Below are positions 25,238-37,353 of a DNA stretch of 64,000 bases, in pieces. The stretch comes from Rhizoclosmatium globosum. Its lineage: Eukaryota; Chytridiomycota; Chytridiomycetes; Chytridiales; Chytriomycetaceae. The position numbers and the translations under genes are program-made. A model generated the notes under the pieces. The model saw only the letters and a list, made by a program, of their open reading frames with translations, was not told the DNA's origin and ran no database searches. Location of the stretch: NCBI GenBank assembly GCA_002104985.1, contig MCGO01000141.1, forward strand, positions 35,058-99,057. The letters are read 5' to 3'. Every line of letters begins with the position of its first letter. Within the stretch, counting starts at the first letter, position 1.

Positions 25238-25690
25238 ATGACCAGCGCTACCACACTCAACGAGAGTGAGGCAAGCATGAACTCCGGCAGAAGCAGCCCA
25301 ACATCCACGCATCTCCACTTCAACGTGCAAACCAATCGACGTATTGCATTTGTAGTCCCACAAACCCCAGTACAGGCTCTATCGGCTATCGATGCACCAG
25401 AAGCTACCACGATTTCACCTATGAAGGTGATATCCTGGTTGAAGTGGTTAACCAATTCAATCTTCAAGCACCAGCTAAAAATTAAAGAGCATGAGGCGCA
25501 AATTGAAAGGCATGAGGCGCAAATTGAAAGACGACGGCTAAAAATTGAAGAGCTTGAGGCGCAAGCTGCACAGGCAGCAACACAACTTGCGTACATCGTT
25601 GCTAGATTGGCTAGGTTGGAGAATCAAAACGTATACCAACAACGCCATTGCACATGTGGTGCAGCTGTACAAATGGTTTTGGTTCAGTAA
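25238..25690 (+). CDS. Small coiled-coil protein, paralog 2
   Basis: Duplicate of the gene at 21011-21517, 150 residues from ATG 25238. An upstream in-frame ATG at 25217 is intact here. The heptad region is shorter: one 14-residue unit is replaced by a short HEAQIER duplication, and the Ala-rich block has lost about ten residues. All length changes are multiples of three. Same N-terminal Ser/Thr region and same HCTCG tail. Function unknown. Confidence 0.55.
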   Translation: MTSATTLNESEASMNSGRSSPTSTHLHFNVQTNRRIAFVVPQTPVQALSAIDAPEATTISPMKVISWLKWLTNSIFKHQLKIKEHEAQIERHEAQIERRRLKIEELEAQAAQAATQLAYIVARLARLENQNVYQQRHCTCGAAVQMVLVQ

Positions 25691-25777
25691 TCTTATTTCT
25701 TTTTTTTAATTAATGTATAATGCTTTAATAAACAAAATCCAAAAGTTCCGAGTTTCAATGCTTCTATTACCGGCATT

Positions 25778-27207
25778 GAGTGAGTCGGCGATTCGAGCCC
25801 AAAGTCGGCAATCCCGGCCCACCCCAAAAAACTTCCAGCTGCATTTACCGCAGAACCCGTCGAGATTCATTCCTCAAATAAATTACAAACATTGTAAATT
25901 ACGCAATGATATTATTATTAAGAAGGCTTAGGCCAGTCTGTTTGTTTTAATTAGTTAGGTCCAGGTTTCTAACTCAACACTTCATCTTCAACAACGCACT
26001 GAGGCAGCTTTTTCCACTCATTTCATTCACGCACATCAGATATCAACCATTTATTTATTGGATTTTATTGTAGTTAATGCAATTATCATTGTCTCCTTCG
26101 AATAATAGACTGTTGTTTGAAACTACCACCAACTATTTTGGAATTGGCGACTCTTCTGATAAGTTATTATCTATGCTCGTTGTTCTGTTAACTATTTTAT
26201 TTGATTAGTCGAGAGTTTTAGGCTTTAAGCTATCTGGGAACTGTAATTATTTGGGTTATGACATTGTTACATTCTATTCGGCTTTACTTCTGAGCCTTTT
26301 TATTTGAGAGCGTCCCGTGCTGCGAATGATATAAACAAGTACTAATAAATAAATCTGTGGAAGCTGAGGATGTTACCTTGTTCTGGGGACCTTCTAGAAA
26401 ATTGCATTTTTCAAGGTGATCTTCTTTCATGCACCAGCCGTTGAATCAGCGGGAATTACGAGCAATGAACTTATAATAGTAATATTTATACAATTAAAAT
26501 TCACAAATGTTCAACTGTAAGCCTGCACAATTTGTTTCAAGGAGTGGCTCTTGGAAGGGTTGGTAGCCACAAATCCTAGCTGCCTCAACGTTTATGCAGT
26601 TCTGCTGAGAGTGTGCGTGAATATAGTATAAACAATAAATAATACTTAGCGAAAGTTTGAAGTTTCTGCAATCAAAGCTTCTAGCGCAAATAATGGTAGA
26701 TTTTTACAATTCTATCCCGTAACAATACGCACTTTCCTTACGTTCAAACGTCCTATACTTCTGAGGAGAGCAATATGTTTATATTTTAATACAGTTTATA
26801 TAATTTATTGGACAGTAAGAGATACGCCAGATGAACTGGACTTGTTTAAATTTTTTGTATCATTTTCAAGAGAGCGGCAAAGAAGGAGGAAGACTCTGAG
26901 CTCCCTCTTATATATTTTAAAAGCATAAACTATTTATTTTCTTTTACTTCCTGCATTTTTAGGTGGTTATGATAGCTGTGAGAGGAGCTATAAGCCAAGA
27001 TGTTGCATTCAACATAAACCTGGCACTACTCCTCACCATTCTTTCCAAACCGCACATTCTTCTGCCATTTCATAGTATTTTATATTATCTTTAATATTCA
27101 CATAGTTTCGTGATACGAAATAAAACGAAAATTGAGTTATTCATTGTTTTATCAGTTTTGGAGTGGGCCGGGATTGCCGACTTTGGGCTCGAATCGCCGA
27201 CTCACTC
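25778..27207. mobile_element. 1430-bp non-autonomous element with ~46-50 bp inverted repeats
   Basis: The left end, starting GAGTGAGTCGGCGATTCGAG, and the right end are inverted repeats over about 50 bp with about one mismatch. The flanks are ATT (25775-25777) and ATT (27208-27210). The matching site in unit 1 (about 21636) has a single ATT and no insert, so the element arrived after, or was lost from one copy of, the tandem duplication. The interior is AT-rich with no ORF of note, so the element is a MITE-like or internally deleted DNA transposon. Confidence 0.9.
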
Positions 27208-27394
27208 ATTTTTGGTCTATTGTTCAAACTTCATTGAGATAAATTCTATCCTGTTATTCATTTAATTATTGTACATAGACTTGAAATAGCAAACGAAAGG
27301 AAGACGAGAGAGAGAGAGAGAGAGAAAGATGGATTACCTATGTTAGTTTTCTCTGAACTTTAATTTGACTGGAAAGTAGAGTGATCCAAACTGG

Positions 27395-30300
27395 ATGCAC
27401 CAAGACGAGGTTGTAGCATCCCTGCTGCTAGACTATCGGCTGGTAAGTACTTTTCATAGTATTAACTATTCACTGACGCTGCCATGTTTCTCCAGGGAAC
27501 AATAGCGTAAGCCAGTCCCAACATGGCAACCCACAGACACATCCAACTAAACCACGTTAAAGATACTTCCCCGACAAGACCGAAGGATGGATTACAGGCT
27601 TCGCAAGCAGTGACCCAGTCGTCGATGGATCCACTGTTCAGATGCAGTTTCAGTTGGCAAATGGGCTGGTGAGGACACCCTTATTGTCGTGCAAATTGGC
27701 TGAATCACAGTCTTCAGCCTCACTCTGTCCGGATACCTCTTGCCTCTCTGACGAAGCTGACGAAAGAAGGAAGCTTACCGCCGTTAAAGAATCCGGATTT
27801 ATTGGTGTGTGGGCCTGAAACATGTTGGGGGTTTGCTGACTACACTTTCTGCAGGATCAAGTGGAGGACCTTTCGCTCCTTTCTTACCTTCATGAGTATG
27901 TACACTTTTTATGCAAACGGATGGTTCTAATCGGTACACCACACAGGCCTGCCGTCTTGTATGGTCTCCGAAATCGATTTACAGCGAAACAGATATATAC
28001 CTACTCTGGCATGGTCCTCATTGCCATGAACCCCTTCGAAAAGCTGGACATGTATTCTTCTGACGTTATGAAAGAGTTCTCTGGCAAGAAACGAGATGAA
28101 GTTGTTCCACATATTGTGAGTTTGCTTACATCACCACTCTATTGATTGTGGCTAAAAACAAAAAATGTAGTATGGTATCGCTGAAGAGTGTTATCGTGCA
28201 ATGTTGGACGGAAAGAATCAGTCTGTTGTGATTTCAGGTGAAAGTGGGGCAGGAAAGACTCAATCGACTCGGTATATCATGCAATACCTCGCGCTCGCTG
28301 ATTCTCTTGGAAAAAATGGGAATTTGGGAAGCAGTACAACAGAAGACGCAGTGTTGGCCTCAAACCCGATCCTTGAAGCCTTTGGTAACGCCAAGACGAC
28401 AAGGAATGATAACTCGTCTCGATTTGGAAAGTTTATTCAACTCTTCTTTTCGGATCCTTTGGCGGGAAATGTGAGAATTACTGGTGCACAGGTCAAGACA
28501 TATTTGTTGGAACGATCTCGGTTGATTTCGCAGCCGGATACTGGTCTGTATTTCGGAGTTTAAGCGTTTTATACTAACTAAACCGTCAAAAAAGAACGAA
28601 ATTATCACATCTTTTACCAGCTTTGCGCGGGCGCTCCTTTGGCTGAGAAAGAAGAATTGGGTCTTGGTTCTTGGGAATCATATCATTATTTGCGACAAGG
28701 AAACGCTGGCGTCATGCCAAAAGTAGACGATGTTGAAGAGTTCAAAATCACGCAAGAAGCATTTTCAACTCTTGGTGTCAAAGTTTCTGTCCAGTGGAGC
28801 ATCTTCAAACTCTGTGCTGCTTTACTTCACATCGGAAATATTTTTATTAGCGATTCTGGAGGTGCGGCTAGTATTTCTGAGTCCGATTCTTCGTTGATGA
28901 AAGCTTGCGAACTGTTGGGACTCAGTTCTAAAGATTTTTTGAATTGGATTACGAAGAAGCAAACCATCATTGGCAGAGAAACGTATTTGAAGGACGTGAA
29001 GGTCGAGAGTGCTGTGATCGCAAGAGATTCCGTTGCAAAAGTCATGTAAGCATTCTCAATTCCAACCTCACACAAAGCTGACGTGAATTTCACAGATATA
29101 CCAAACTATTCGACTACCTCGTCCAAATCATCAACAAAAACCTCTCCATGGAAAGCGACCCAATCCACCACCCCTTCATTGGCGTCCTCGACATCTACGG
29201 CTTCGAACACTTCCCCACAAACTCATTCGAACAATTCTGCATCAACTACGCCAACGAAAAACTCCAACAAGAATTCAACGCCCACGTCTTCCGCTTCGAA
29301 CAGGAAGACTACGTCAAAGAAGGAATTCAATGGACGCAGATCTCGTTTTCTGATAACCTCCCCTGCATACAACTGATTGAAGGGCGGGGAGGAATATTGA
29401 GTCTATTGGATGAAGAAACGAGACTTCAAAGTGGGACGGACGCGACGTTTGTTCAAAAATTGAATTCGGTGGGGTCGGGGAATCAGTGTTACGCAAAGGC
29501 GAGGTTTGGGACGACGCAGTTTGTTGTGAAGCATTATGCTGTTGATGTCACGTATACCTCGACAGGGTTCTTGGAGAAGAACGTGGACAGTGTGAGTGAC
29601 GAGTTGAAGGCGGTTTTAGGGGCGAGTACGAATTTGTTTTTGAAGGAGGTTTTGGGGGAGGACGTGAAAGAGGTTGTTGTTGGAAGGAAGGTTACGTCTA
29701 TGATGAGGGCGCCGACGCTTGGGACTATGTTTAAGGCTTCGTTGTTGGATTTGATGGTTACTATGCGGGCTACTGAGTGTCATGTAAGTGTTATTGAGTG
29801 TTGGGTTTTATTTTGAGAAATAACGCGCTGTTTTTAGTATATCCGATGCATCAAACCAAATGCTTCCAAAAAGCCGTTTGAATTCGATGGTCCCATGGTC
29901 CTCTCCCAATTACGCGCCTGTGGTGTTCTCGAAACAATCAAAATCAGCAACGCCGGTTATCCAAACAAACTCACATACACTCAATTCGCAGCTCGATATT
30001 GTATCCTCGTTCATTCTCAGTATTGGGACCACCCTGACAAGAAAGAGTTGACGCAAATGATTGTTGAAAGTGTGTTGACGGATCCACGGAAGTATCAGTT
30101 TGGAAAGACGAAAGTTTTTTTCAAGATGGGACAGATTGCCTTCTTTGAAGAGAGGAGGAAGGATCGGGTGCGTTTTTTGGTTGTTGTGTTGCAAAAGAAT
30201 GTCAAGCGAGATATTCAGCAAAGGAGGTATTTAGAGTTGAAGCGCTCGGTTTTGAGTATTCAGACTGTTGTGCGGGGATTCCTTGCTCGGAAGGAGTTGT

Positions 30301-31373
30301 TGAAGATGAAGGAGGAGCGGAGGTTGGCTTTGTTGGAAAGGGAACTGGAAGTCAAGCGAAACAAGGCTGCTGTTCAGATTCAAGCAAGCTGGAAAGGATA
30401 TATGAAGCGCAAGCAATTCAAGCGGAACTCCGAATTGGTTATAATTCTTCAATGCTCTATTCGTCGATTACAAGCTGTCAAGGTTTATCAAGCTCTTGCA
30501 AAGGCAAAGTTGGAGGAGCAAGTGAGAGTACAGGAACTTGCACGAAAAGCAAGAGAAGCGGAAGAGCTTGAAAAGAAGGCCAAGGCTAACAGACTTGCCT
30601 TGAAAGCGAAAGAAGAGCAACGTGCTCGTGAGCTTCAAATCCAACAGCAAGTACCAACAGTGCCTACACTCAAAAAGACGGCGCAACCAATTGTAAAACC
30701 ACTTGCTATGGAATCCAAGATTGTTTCACTCGCCCAGAGTCTGTATTCCTCCAAAAAGGAAGTCCAAGTTCTTGAAGACAAAGTACGCAAGACGGAGTCC
30801 CAGTCATCCAGTTGGAAAGAAAAGTATCAAGTCGCAACACAAGAAATCAGTGCCTTGAAAGAAGAAATTGTTGGATTGAAGGCAGAGCGAGATCAGTACA
30901 AGGAGGAACGGAATCGATTTTCAAAGATGCTTGACGATGCTATTTCGGATGGATTGAGTGCTTCGTTTGATGGGTTTCCGTTCACAGCCGCTACCACTAA
31001 TGGAGCGACAACTGTTGCAACATTCCAGTTGGGTGGTGGTGGCAGTCAAAAGCGGCCAGAATCGATTGTGTCTCGTTCCTCGAGGGAATCCAAGACGATT
31101 TCGACACTCCGAACTGAAAACGAGAGCTTAAAGCGCATGGTTGAAAACATTAAGCGAGTCAGTATTATTGAGTCTCCTCCTGCCCCTCGCATAGCTGGAT
31201 CACTGCGGTCTCAGCCAGTCTTTGAAAACAATGTAGTGGCGGATACTGACCGGGAAGTGAAGAGAAGGAATCGATATTCATTGAACAAGGGTACGTCGGA
31301 TGCACGCAGCTCAATCCGACTGGCCGCCATGGCTAGAGTGTCTGAGCTGATTGAGGAAGGGAAAGAGGAGTAG
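27395..31373 (+). CDS. Class V-like myosin lacking the DIL tail
   Basis: Ten exons placed by eye: 27395-27442, 27496-27506 (11 nt), 27563-27668, 27718-27804, 27855-27895, 27947-28115, 28171-28543, 28595-29045, 29096-29783 and 29838-31373. Their sum is 3510 nt, giving 1169 residues. The motor holds [24 protein letters not shown] and DIYGFEHF. The last exon has IQ motifs ([31 protein letters not shown]), a coiled coil and a Ser-rich end, then a stop. No DIL domain follows; the next gene is a protease. One donor is GTCTGT rather than GTATGT, with a perfect TACTAAC branch site in that intron. Cargo binding must differ from canonical class V myosins, or the protein works through partners. Confidence 0.92.
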
Positions 31374-31507
31374 ACGGGTTATAGATCCTGATCAAATTCA
31401 TTATAGTCTTAAGCATCCAATAAATACCAGAATAATTCATTATGTAATTTGTGTCTTTGCATTTGGGTGCAGGCACTCTCCAACAAAAGTTCTGAGACAA
31501 GTGCGCA

Positions 31508-33146
31508 ATGACCCAATTTGGCGGCATTGTCAGGTACGCCCGCCCTCCTCCTTTCAAGGTGTACTAAGCAATTGATGATGAACAGCCTGCCGCTTTCTGC
31601 CGTTGAAGTAGCGTCGCCCTTCATCAGCGGCATCACTGCCGCTGCAACCAATTCAACCAATCCAACCAATTCAACCGCAGTTCTCCAGACGCAGTTCCAG
31701 ACAATCCAGACCGAGTACTGGGCCAAGATGTCCGTTGGCACACCGGCGAAGCAGTTCAACGTGCTCTTGGACACGGGCTCGTTCGACATGTGGTTGTTTG
31801 GAACGGACTGCCTCGACCGCGACTGTCGCTCGGCCCAGCGTCGATACAACGTGTCCGCTTCTTCGACGGGGCAGCGCTTGAACAAGAAGGCGCCCAAAGT
31901 GACCTATGCTGATGGAATGCAGTACGAAGGCGACAGGGTTTCAGATGACATCCAGATCGGGTCCCTCAAACTGAGTGCATTCGAGTTTACCCAAGTTACC
32001 TCCTTCTCACAGCCGTGGAATCCTGATGGCGCGGCTAATTGCGATGGCATTGTTGGGATGGGTCTGAGTGCAAAGGATGTTCCTGCTGCTCCGTCGTTTG
32101 CCGAAGCACTGATGGAGAAGAAAGTTATTGCGAATGGAGTGTTTAGTTACTTTATTCAAGTCAAGGAGCAGAGTGGTGTAGCCACATTCGGAGGATACAA
32201 CAGCTCGTACTTCCAAAACGCATCAATACCCCCATCTTGGATTCCATACATGCAAGACGATAACCTTATAACTGGTAAAATTGCGATACCCTTGACGACA
32301 ACAATGGTGGGAAGGAATGTCGTCGAATCTTTCACAACCCATTCATCCCAACTGGATGGAACACCTGAAGGAAACGCTGGTGCCGCCATCATTGACACGG
32401 GAACATCGCAAAGTTTTGTATCATACGAACTCGTTGACGAAATCGCTCGACAATTGAGCACAAACGCAAGCTTACAAGTCTCCAAAATCTATTACAGTAA
32501 TAACGATACATCTCAATACACATACAAAGTCGACTGTAGCGCCAAACATGAAAAGAGTGGGCCCACAGTGACGCTTGGTTTTGCAGGTGGATTGACACTT
32601 ACAATCACGGCCCAAGAATACATTTCAAATCCTCAAGGTGTTCCTGGCGCTACCTTTTGTCAACTTCAACTGAGAGGCATGAAGAATGGGTATGCGCCAG
32701 GAATTTATCTTCTTGGTAACACTTTCTTGAAGCGATATGTCTCGATTTTCGATTATGATAACCAAAGAGTTGGGTTTGCGTTGGCAAGGGGGCGGACTCT
32801 GAGGTATGGGACTGTTGGGTTCAATGCATCGGCTATTACGTATATCCCGTCAAAAAGCAACACCAGTCATACGGGGGATAAAGTTGCAATTATTGTTAGT
32901 GTATGCGGGGCTGTACTTTTGGTTATTATTGGTGTCGCGTTCTGGTGGTTCAGAAGGCGGAAATCATCAACTGTTGAACCAGCTGAAGTCGAGTTTTATT
33001 CGGAAACCAACAAGAAAGAGGAAGGAAATGTGGATACTATGGAACGCAGGTTGATTCATTCGGGGACTATTGGGAGTGAAGGCGACAGTTTCAAGGCGGA
33101 TGAGACACTGTCGCGACATGATTCAACATTGTCAAGGCCTCTTTGA
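31508..33146 (+). CDS. Membrane-anchored pepsin-like aspartic protease
   Basis: A1-family aspartic protease. The first catalytic motif is LLDTGSFDMWLFG, the second AAIIDTGTSQSF, with a flap-region tyrosine (VTYADGMQYEG) between. A C-terminal transmembrane segment (IIVSVCGAVLLVIIGVAFWWF) follows a Ser-rich linker, then an acidic cytoplasmic tail of about 50 residues. A start at 31508 assumes an intron of about 52 nt with a TACTAAG branch site ending near 31585; an unspliced start at 31518 is possible. No clear signal peptide is seen with either, so the N-terminus is uncertain. Likely acts at the cell surface or in the vacuolar pathway. A second protease of the same class lies at 39548. Confidence 0.85.
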
Positions 33147-33386
33147 TTCCGTTTTCTTTTTTGTTTGTATATTTCACGTTAGGAACTTTATATATAATAG
33201 AGTAGAATTTATGTGGTAATATTTTGAGTGCAGCGCTGCCTCATACTGATTTTGCGATCTCCACATTTAGTCTTGAAACTATAGTATGGACATTCACATT
33301 GCGACTAAAGGTATCTCTTTCGTTGACCGGTTTACGAGCGTACGCGAGGGCTACTGGACACTCTAACTCGGCATAGCTTGTAACCC

Positions 33387-33899
33387 TTGAGTCCTCATAT
33401 CACTAACTCCTCCCGTCTTTTCAACTATACCAATAACTTCCCGTCAAAAACCATAGCTGGATCCATCTGCTTTGCTCTCTGGGGCCTCATCCACGTTATT
33501 ATCCCAATATCCGTCTTCCACAATTTCAAAACAAAGGGCCTCCTCGGCGTCCTCCAGTACTTTTCAGGCGGCCCAAAGAACCCAACACCCTCCGTCTCCG
33601 CCCCGGAACTATCCCCTCAAAAGGAATTCACATCCGCCCTGCTCAAGACTTTCATTTGTAACGTTGGGGGTGCTGGGATCGTGAGTCTTGCGCTTGCGTA
33701 TAAGCTCTGGACGGAGGCTGATGTGTTTGTGTTTGTTGTCGGATTGGTTGTTACGGGGATTGCGGAATGGGCGTTTATGTACTTTGTGTTTCATAGGGGT
33801 GTGATTGATATGAAGGGGGAAATTGCCTTGAACCTTGTGTTGTGGGTTGCGGGGGCTGTACTTACTCCTATTGGGTTGTATTTGCAGTACGTTGCTTGA
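33387..33899 (+). CDS. Small multi-pass membrane protein
   Basis: Intronless ORF of 170 residues with about four hydrophobic segments: IAGSICFALWGLIHVIIPIS, then after a Pro/Ser-rich loop NVGGAGIVSLALAYKLW, VFVFVVGLVVTGIAEWAFMY and LNLVLWVAGAVLTPIGLYL. No catalytic or transport motif that I recognise. The regular helix spacing and lack of breaks support a real gene. Function unknown. Confidence 0.6.
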   Translation: MSPHITNSSRLFNYTNNFPSKTIAGSICFALWGLIHVIIPISVFHNFKTKGLLGVLQYFSGGPKNPTPSVSAPELSPQKEFTSALLKTFICNVGGAGIVSLALAYKLWTEADVFVFVVGLVVTGIAEWAFMYFVFHRGVIDMKGEIALNLVLWVAGAVLTPIGLYLQYVA

Positions 33900-35710
33900 G
33901 AGACATTGTATTGATTTAAGTTACCATTAAACAAGTTGTTATATGTACCATTACGCTTACTGTTCCGTTATTAAATTCGCATTTGAAAGAACTGAATGAA
34001 GGCTGGAATACGATCATGGTTTCGAAATATGCAAAGTAAATATTAGCTGTGGTTGAGTTCAAAGCTGATATTTACCCCATTTCAGGGCTTGAGCCAAGGT
34101 ATTCAACCTTTACGATCCAATCAGAATTCTAGAGGAAGGTAACCACAGTCTTGAGTTTGGTTGAAAAATGGTTTGCAACTACTTGAGTCAAACAGTTGGT
34201 CAATAAGTGGATGATCACCAGCGAGTTTTCTGCCTTAACTTAAGACAATTTGAGAGTTTTTAACACCAATTTACCACCACTTAAAAGTTTAATTTTATAT
34301 TCTGAAGGACGGATGAATTGACGCACTGGGCGAACAACGGAAATTGAAGCTACAGATCCCTTTTTGGTCTGCAGTACATAAAAATTCTGTCGACAGTCTC
34401 GGGCATCCATATTACCCTGAGAAATACAGCTTAGAGATACAATCTATCATTCAAAAAAATTATCCAAATCTCAACGTAGAATCAAAAAGAGGAGAAAGAA
34501 AGTCATATCTTTGAATCTATCAATGTTATCGCATAGAAAAGCATATTACTAATATCCTCAGGTTTTCTCGCCACCGGTAGTCCGATTCCGGATGTCTTCG
34601 GAACGGAGATATTGAGAGCCCACTTGAAGAGAGATTTGAACGTTTTGAATCAAGCAGAAATTCAGTTTCGGGATAACAGTTAGTGATAGCATCTCGATAC
34701 ACAACCTTACCTTCACTAAAACACGGTTCCTTCAACCAGCATCAATTACAGCGTAACGATGGCACACATTGGAATGATAGGATTGGAGAGAGATATGCGA
34801 AGACTTGAGTTTAGGGATGAGGGAAGGAGATGTATGAGAGATTGTGTAGAGATTCTAGTATTTGGATGTTGCATGGGAGAAGCTAATACACCCGAACGTA
34901 TCGAATCCTTTATTCGTTTATCTCCCTTTACTTCTACCGTCAACAATCAATGAAGTTGGTTTCACATTCACTACTTTAAGCGAGTTCGACGTTCGAACTT
35001 GAAGAACCTTGTTTCTTCTTCGAGATTATTTCCATTAATTAAAGTAAAGCATAACCGAGTTAATTTAGCCGGGAGAAGTTTCTCTTCAAACAAGTGGCGA
35101 AGTGAAGCAACATTTGACAACCACTCACTAATTAATTTCAAAATGTACAATTCACATGAGCATTCTTGCAGTATTTCAAAAGAGAGGTTAGAGGTTGTCC
35201 CTTTTGTCGTGGGGGTTAGGTAAGAGCTCCATAAATTTCTTGGAAAGGTTGCGTGGCTTGGTGACTACGCGTCCAATCTCTGGTTAAATATGCCCAACTC
35301 AGAGAGTCTTATCTCATCTGAAATTTTGGATACATGCAGCTTGCCACCCACAATCTTTGATCAAGAGAGATATACGTAGTTGATTTATCGTCAATATTCA
35401 GACCAAATGACAATCAAGTATTTCAATAAAAATAGTGTTTATAAGCCAAAGATGATTGTACAGCTGAAACTTAACGGTTCTATGAACGTTTTCCAACCCT
35501 GAGGCATCCCGAACATCTTCTTAGAGTGGATGTTTATGAGGGACAAAATAAAAAGACTTAGAACTCAGCAGTTAATTTTACAGCAGTTAATTTTAATGAA
35601 CGAAATAAACTCTCAATCGGATGAAAAAGGCGGATCTAACGTCTTTGCGTCTAAAATAGTTCGGTTTGTTTTTAAATAGTCCAGAATTGTGATGATTAAT
35701 ATCCACTACA
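33900..35710. other. Gene-poor region
   Basis: About 1.8 kb of AT-rich DNA between the membrane protein and the Crinkler gene. Short ORFs (for example 34759-34953) have no recognisable content and no splice partners that I could join. A short direct repeat, ACAGCAGTTAATTTTA-like, is present around 35570-35595. I see nothing else to annotate. Confidence 0.4.
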
Positions 35711-37353
35711 TCAGAAGTTCTCTTCATCCAAAAGATTAACCAATGTGTTGGCAGTGATAAGTTTCGAAAGAGTCTTTCCAACTTCTGATTCACCTAAAAA
35801 CCCTTGAACCCTCATTCTTGCCATGCTAACACCTTTGTAAACAAAATCTTCGTCATCGCTCAAATCCATGTCATTCACTTCCGCTGATCCTCTCATGTGC
35901 TGAAATACACTGTTGCGCAAGTGGAACTCGACAAGTTTCGGTTGAGGACAAGTTTCAAGTGACCACCAAGTGGAATTATCAGCGCGTACGCGTAAGTTTT
36001 CGTCAAGCTGCTGACCATCAAAACATTCGAGATCAACAGAGATTGCAACAAAATAATAGTGACCATCACGAAAGTGGAACGAGAAGAGGCCTTTGTCGAA
36101 TGCAGTTGCCAGATCACTTCGAAGCAAAATACCATTTCTTACACTGTTGATACCGTTGCTCAAACTGTAGATAACATGTTGGATACTCAGAGGAAGTAGG
36201 TCTTTTCGTAAAACAAAATCTCCCCACCAAGAGTGAGCCAAAATATGGGCTGCTTGAGTAGATACATAGGCTTTTGTGATTACACAATGATTATCACGAG
36301 CTATAATTTGTTTTTCAAATTGGACACTTCGATTATTCTCCTCAGCAGCTACTTCGACAAGCACAGAATCATCAACATCATCCAATATTGCAGAAATGCG
36401 TGTTCTTTTCTTTGTAGCAGAAGAAGGACTACCGATTGGACTGGATGAACCAGATGCAGACTTTGCCTTCTTTCCTCTTGGAATGATAGGAAATGGGCGG
36501 TAGATCACATCCAAAGATGGCACTCCTTCTTTTGCAATCAAATAATAGCGCCCTGGAGTCAACATGTCTGAATCAGTGAGGTGTAATTCTGAGATTGTGG
36601 TATTTGTTTCATCCGCACTTTTTAGCGAATAATGATTGGGATTGAAATCGCCACAGATGCTGGAGAGGAATAGTTGTACTCTACTCCAAGCTTTCCCTGC
36701 CAATCGGCATGGAATAGCTAGAAGAATCTTGTCGTTCTCCATAGCATTCCAAATTGAGATTGAAAATAAATTTGAGGTGATAACGGAAGCTTCATTCAAA
36801 GGAATAGAACTAATTGGTACTGTGAATAAAGGCATTAGAGATGGTAAAGGGATGTGAAACTTGGTAAATTTTACATGTTGGAATCAGAACCAACATATGA
36901 TATAGTTCTTCTGGGAGCGTTTCTGTGTAGGTTGAAATCTTCTTCCAAGAGGTCATAACCTATGATTTCCATTCTATTCAGCGACGGTATAAACATTATG
37001 AAACATACCTTAAAGATTAGTCCATTTACTATCTTACAGTCTCCAGGAGCCGCGCTGAAGGAGCCAATATCAACAGCATCAGTTTTGACAACATCAGGTT
37101 CTTCAGGAGCATTTTGGTAGTAGGCTATGTTCATTGCCTCCTTGCATTGTTTCAATTCTCCCTTAGTCACTCCTCCAACATCTTTGCAGATCCTGACGAG
37201 GGTGAGGTCTGCTGCGTCGATATTTGCCAAATGTGATCTCCTCTTCGCATGTATAGCATCTTTGAGATCACCTACATTGAGTGACTCGTCAATGTCAACG
37301 GGAAACCCAGTGAGACTGGTGTCGTTAGAGAGCACGCAAAAGATTTTCACCAT
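35711..37353 (-). CDS. Crinkler (CRN)-type protein with HNH nuclease domain
   Basis: Two exons, 37353-37009 and 36859-35711, with a phase-0 intron (GTATGT donor, 149 nt) give 497 residues. The start MVKIFCVLS followed by FPVDIDESLNVGDLKDAI and LTLVRICKD matches the ubiquitin-like header of Crinkler proteins, known as effectors or host-directed toxins in oomycetes and chytrids. The C-terminal half has NHCVIT, AAHILAHSWW and a later NGILLRSDLATAFDKGLFSF segment, the pattern of an HNH_2-type nuclease common in fungi. By family knowledge such proteins are modular, with the header for trafficking and the C-terminal enzyme as payload. No signal peptide is visible, as in many chytrid CRNs. Neighbouring genes are unrelated. 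Confidence 0.8.

Larger units (their letters stand above)
23051..28607. repeat. Tandem segmental duplication, unit 2
   Basis: Second copy of the block at 18818-23050, longer because of a 1430-bp inserted element (25778-27207). It ends at AATTATCA near 28607, after which only the intact plus-strand myosin continues. Unit 2 supplies the working 5' end of the DIL-less myosin and leaves a 5' fragment of copy B stranded at the junction. Confidence 0.93.

Noticed and set aside
25800..27160. Transposase gene inside the 1430-bp element
   Set aside because: Only very short ORFs in all frames; no recognisable motif.
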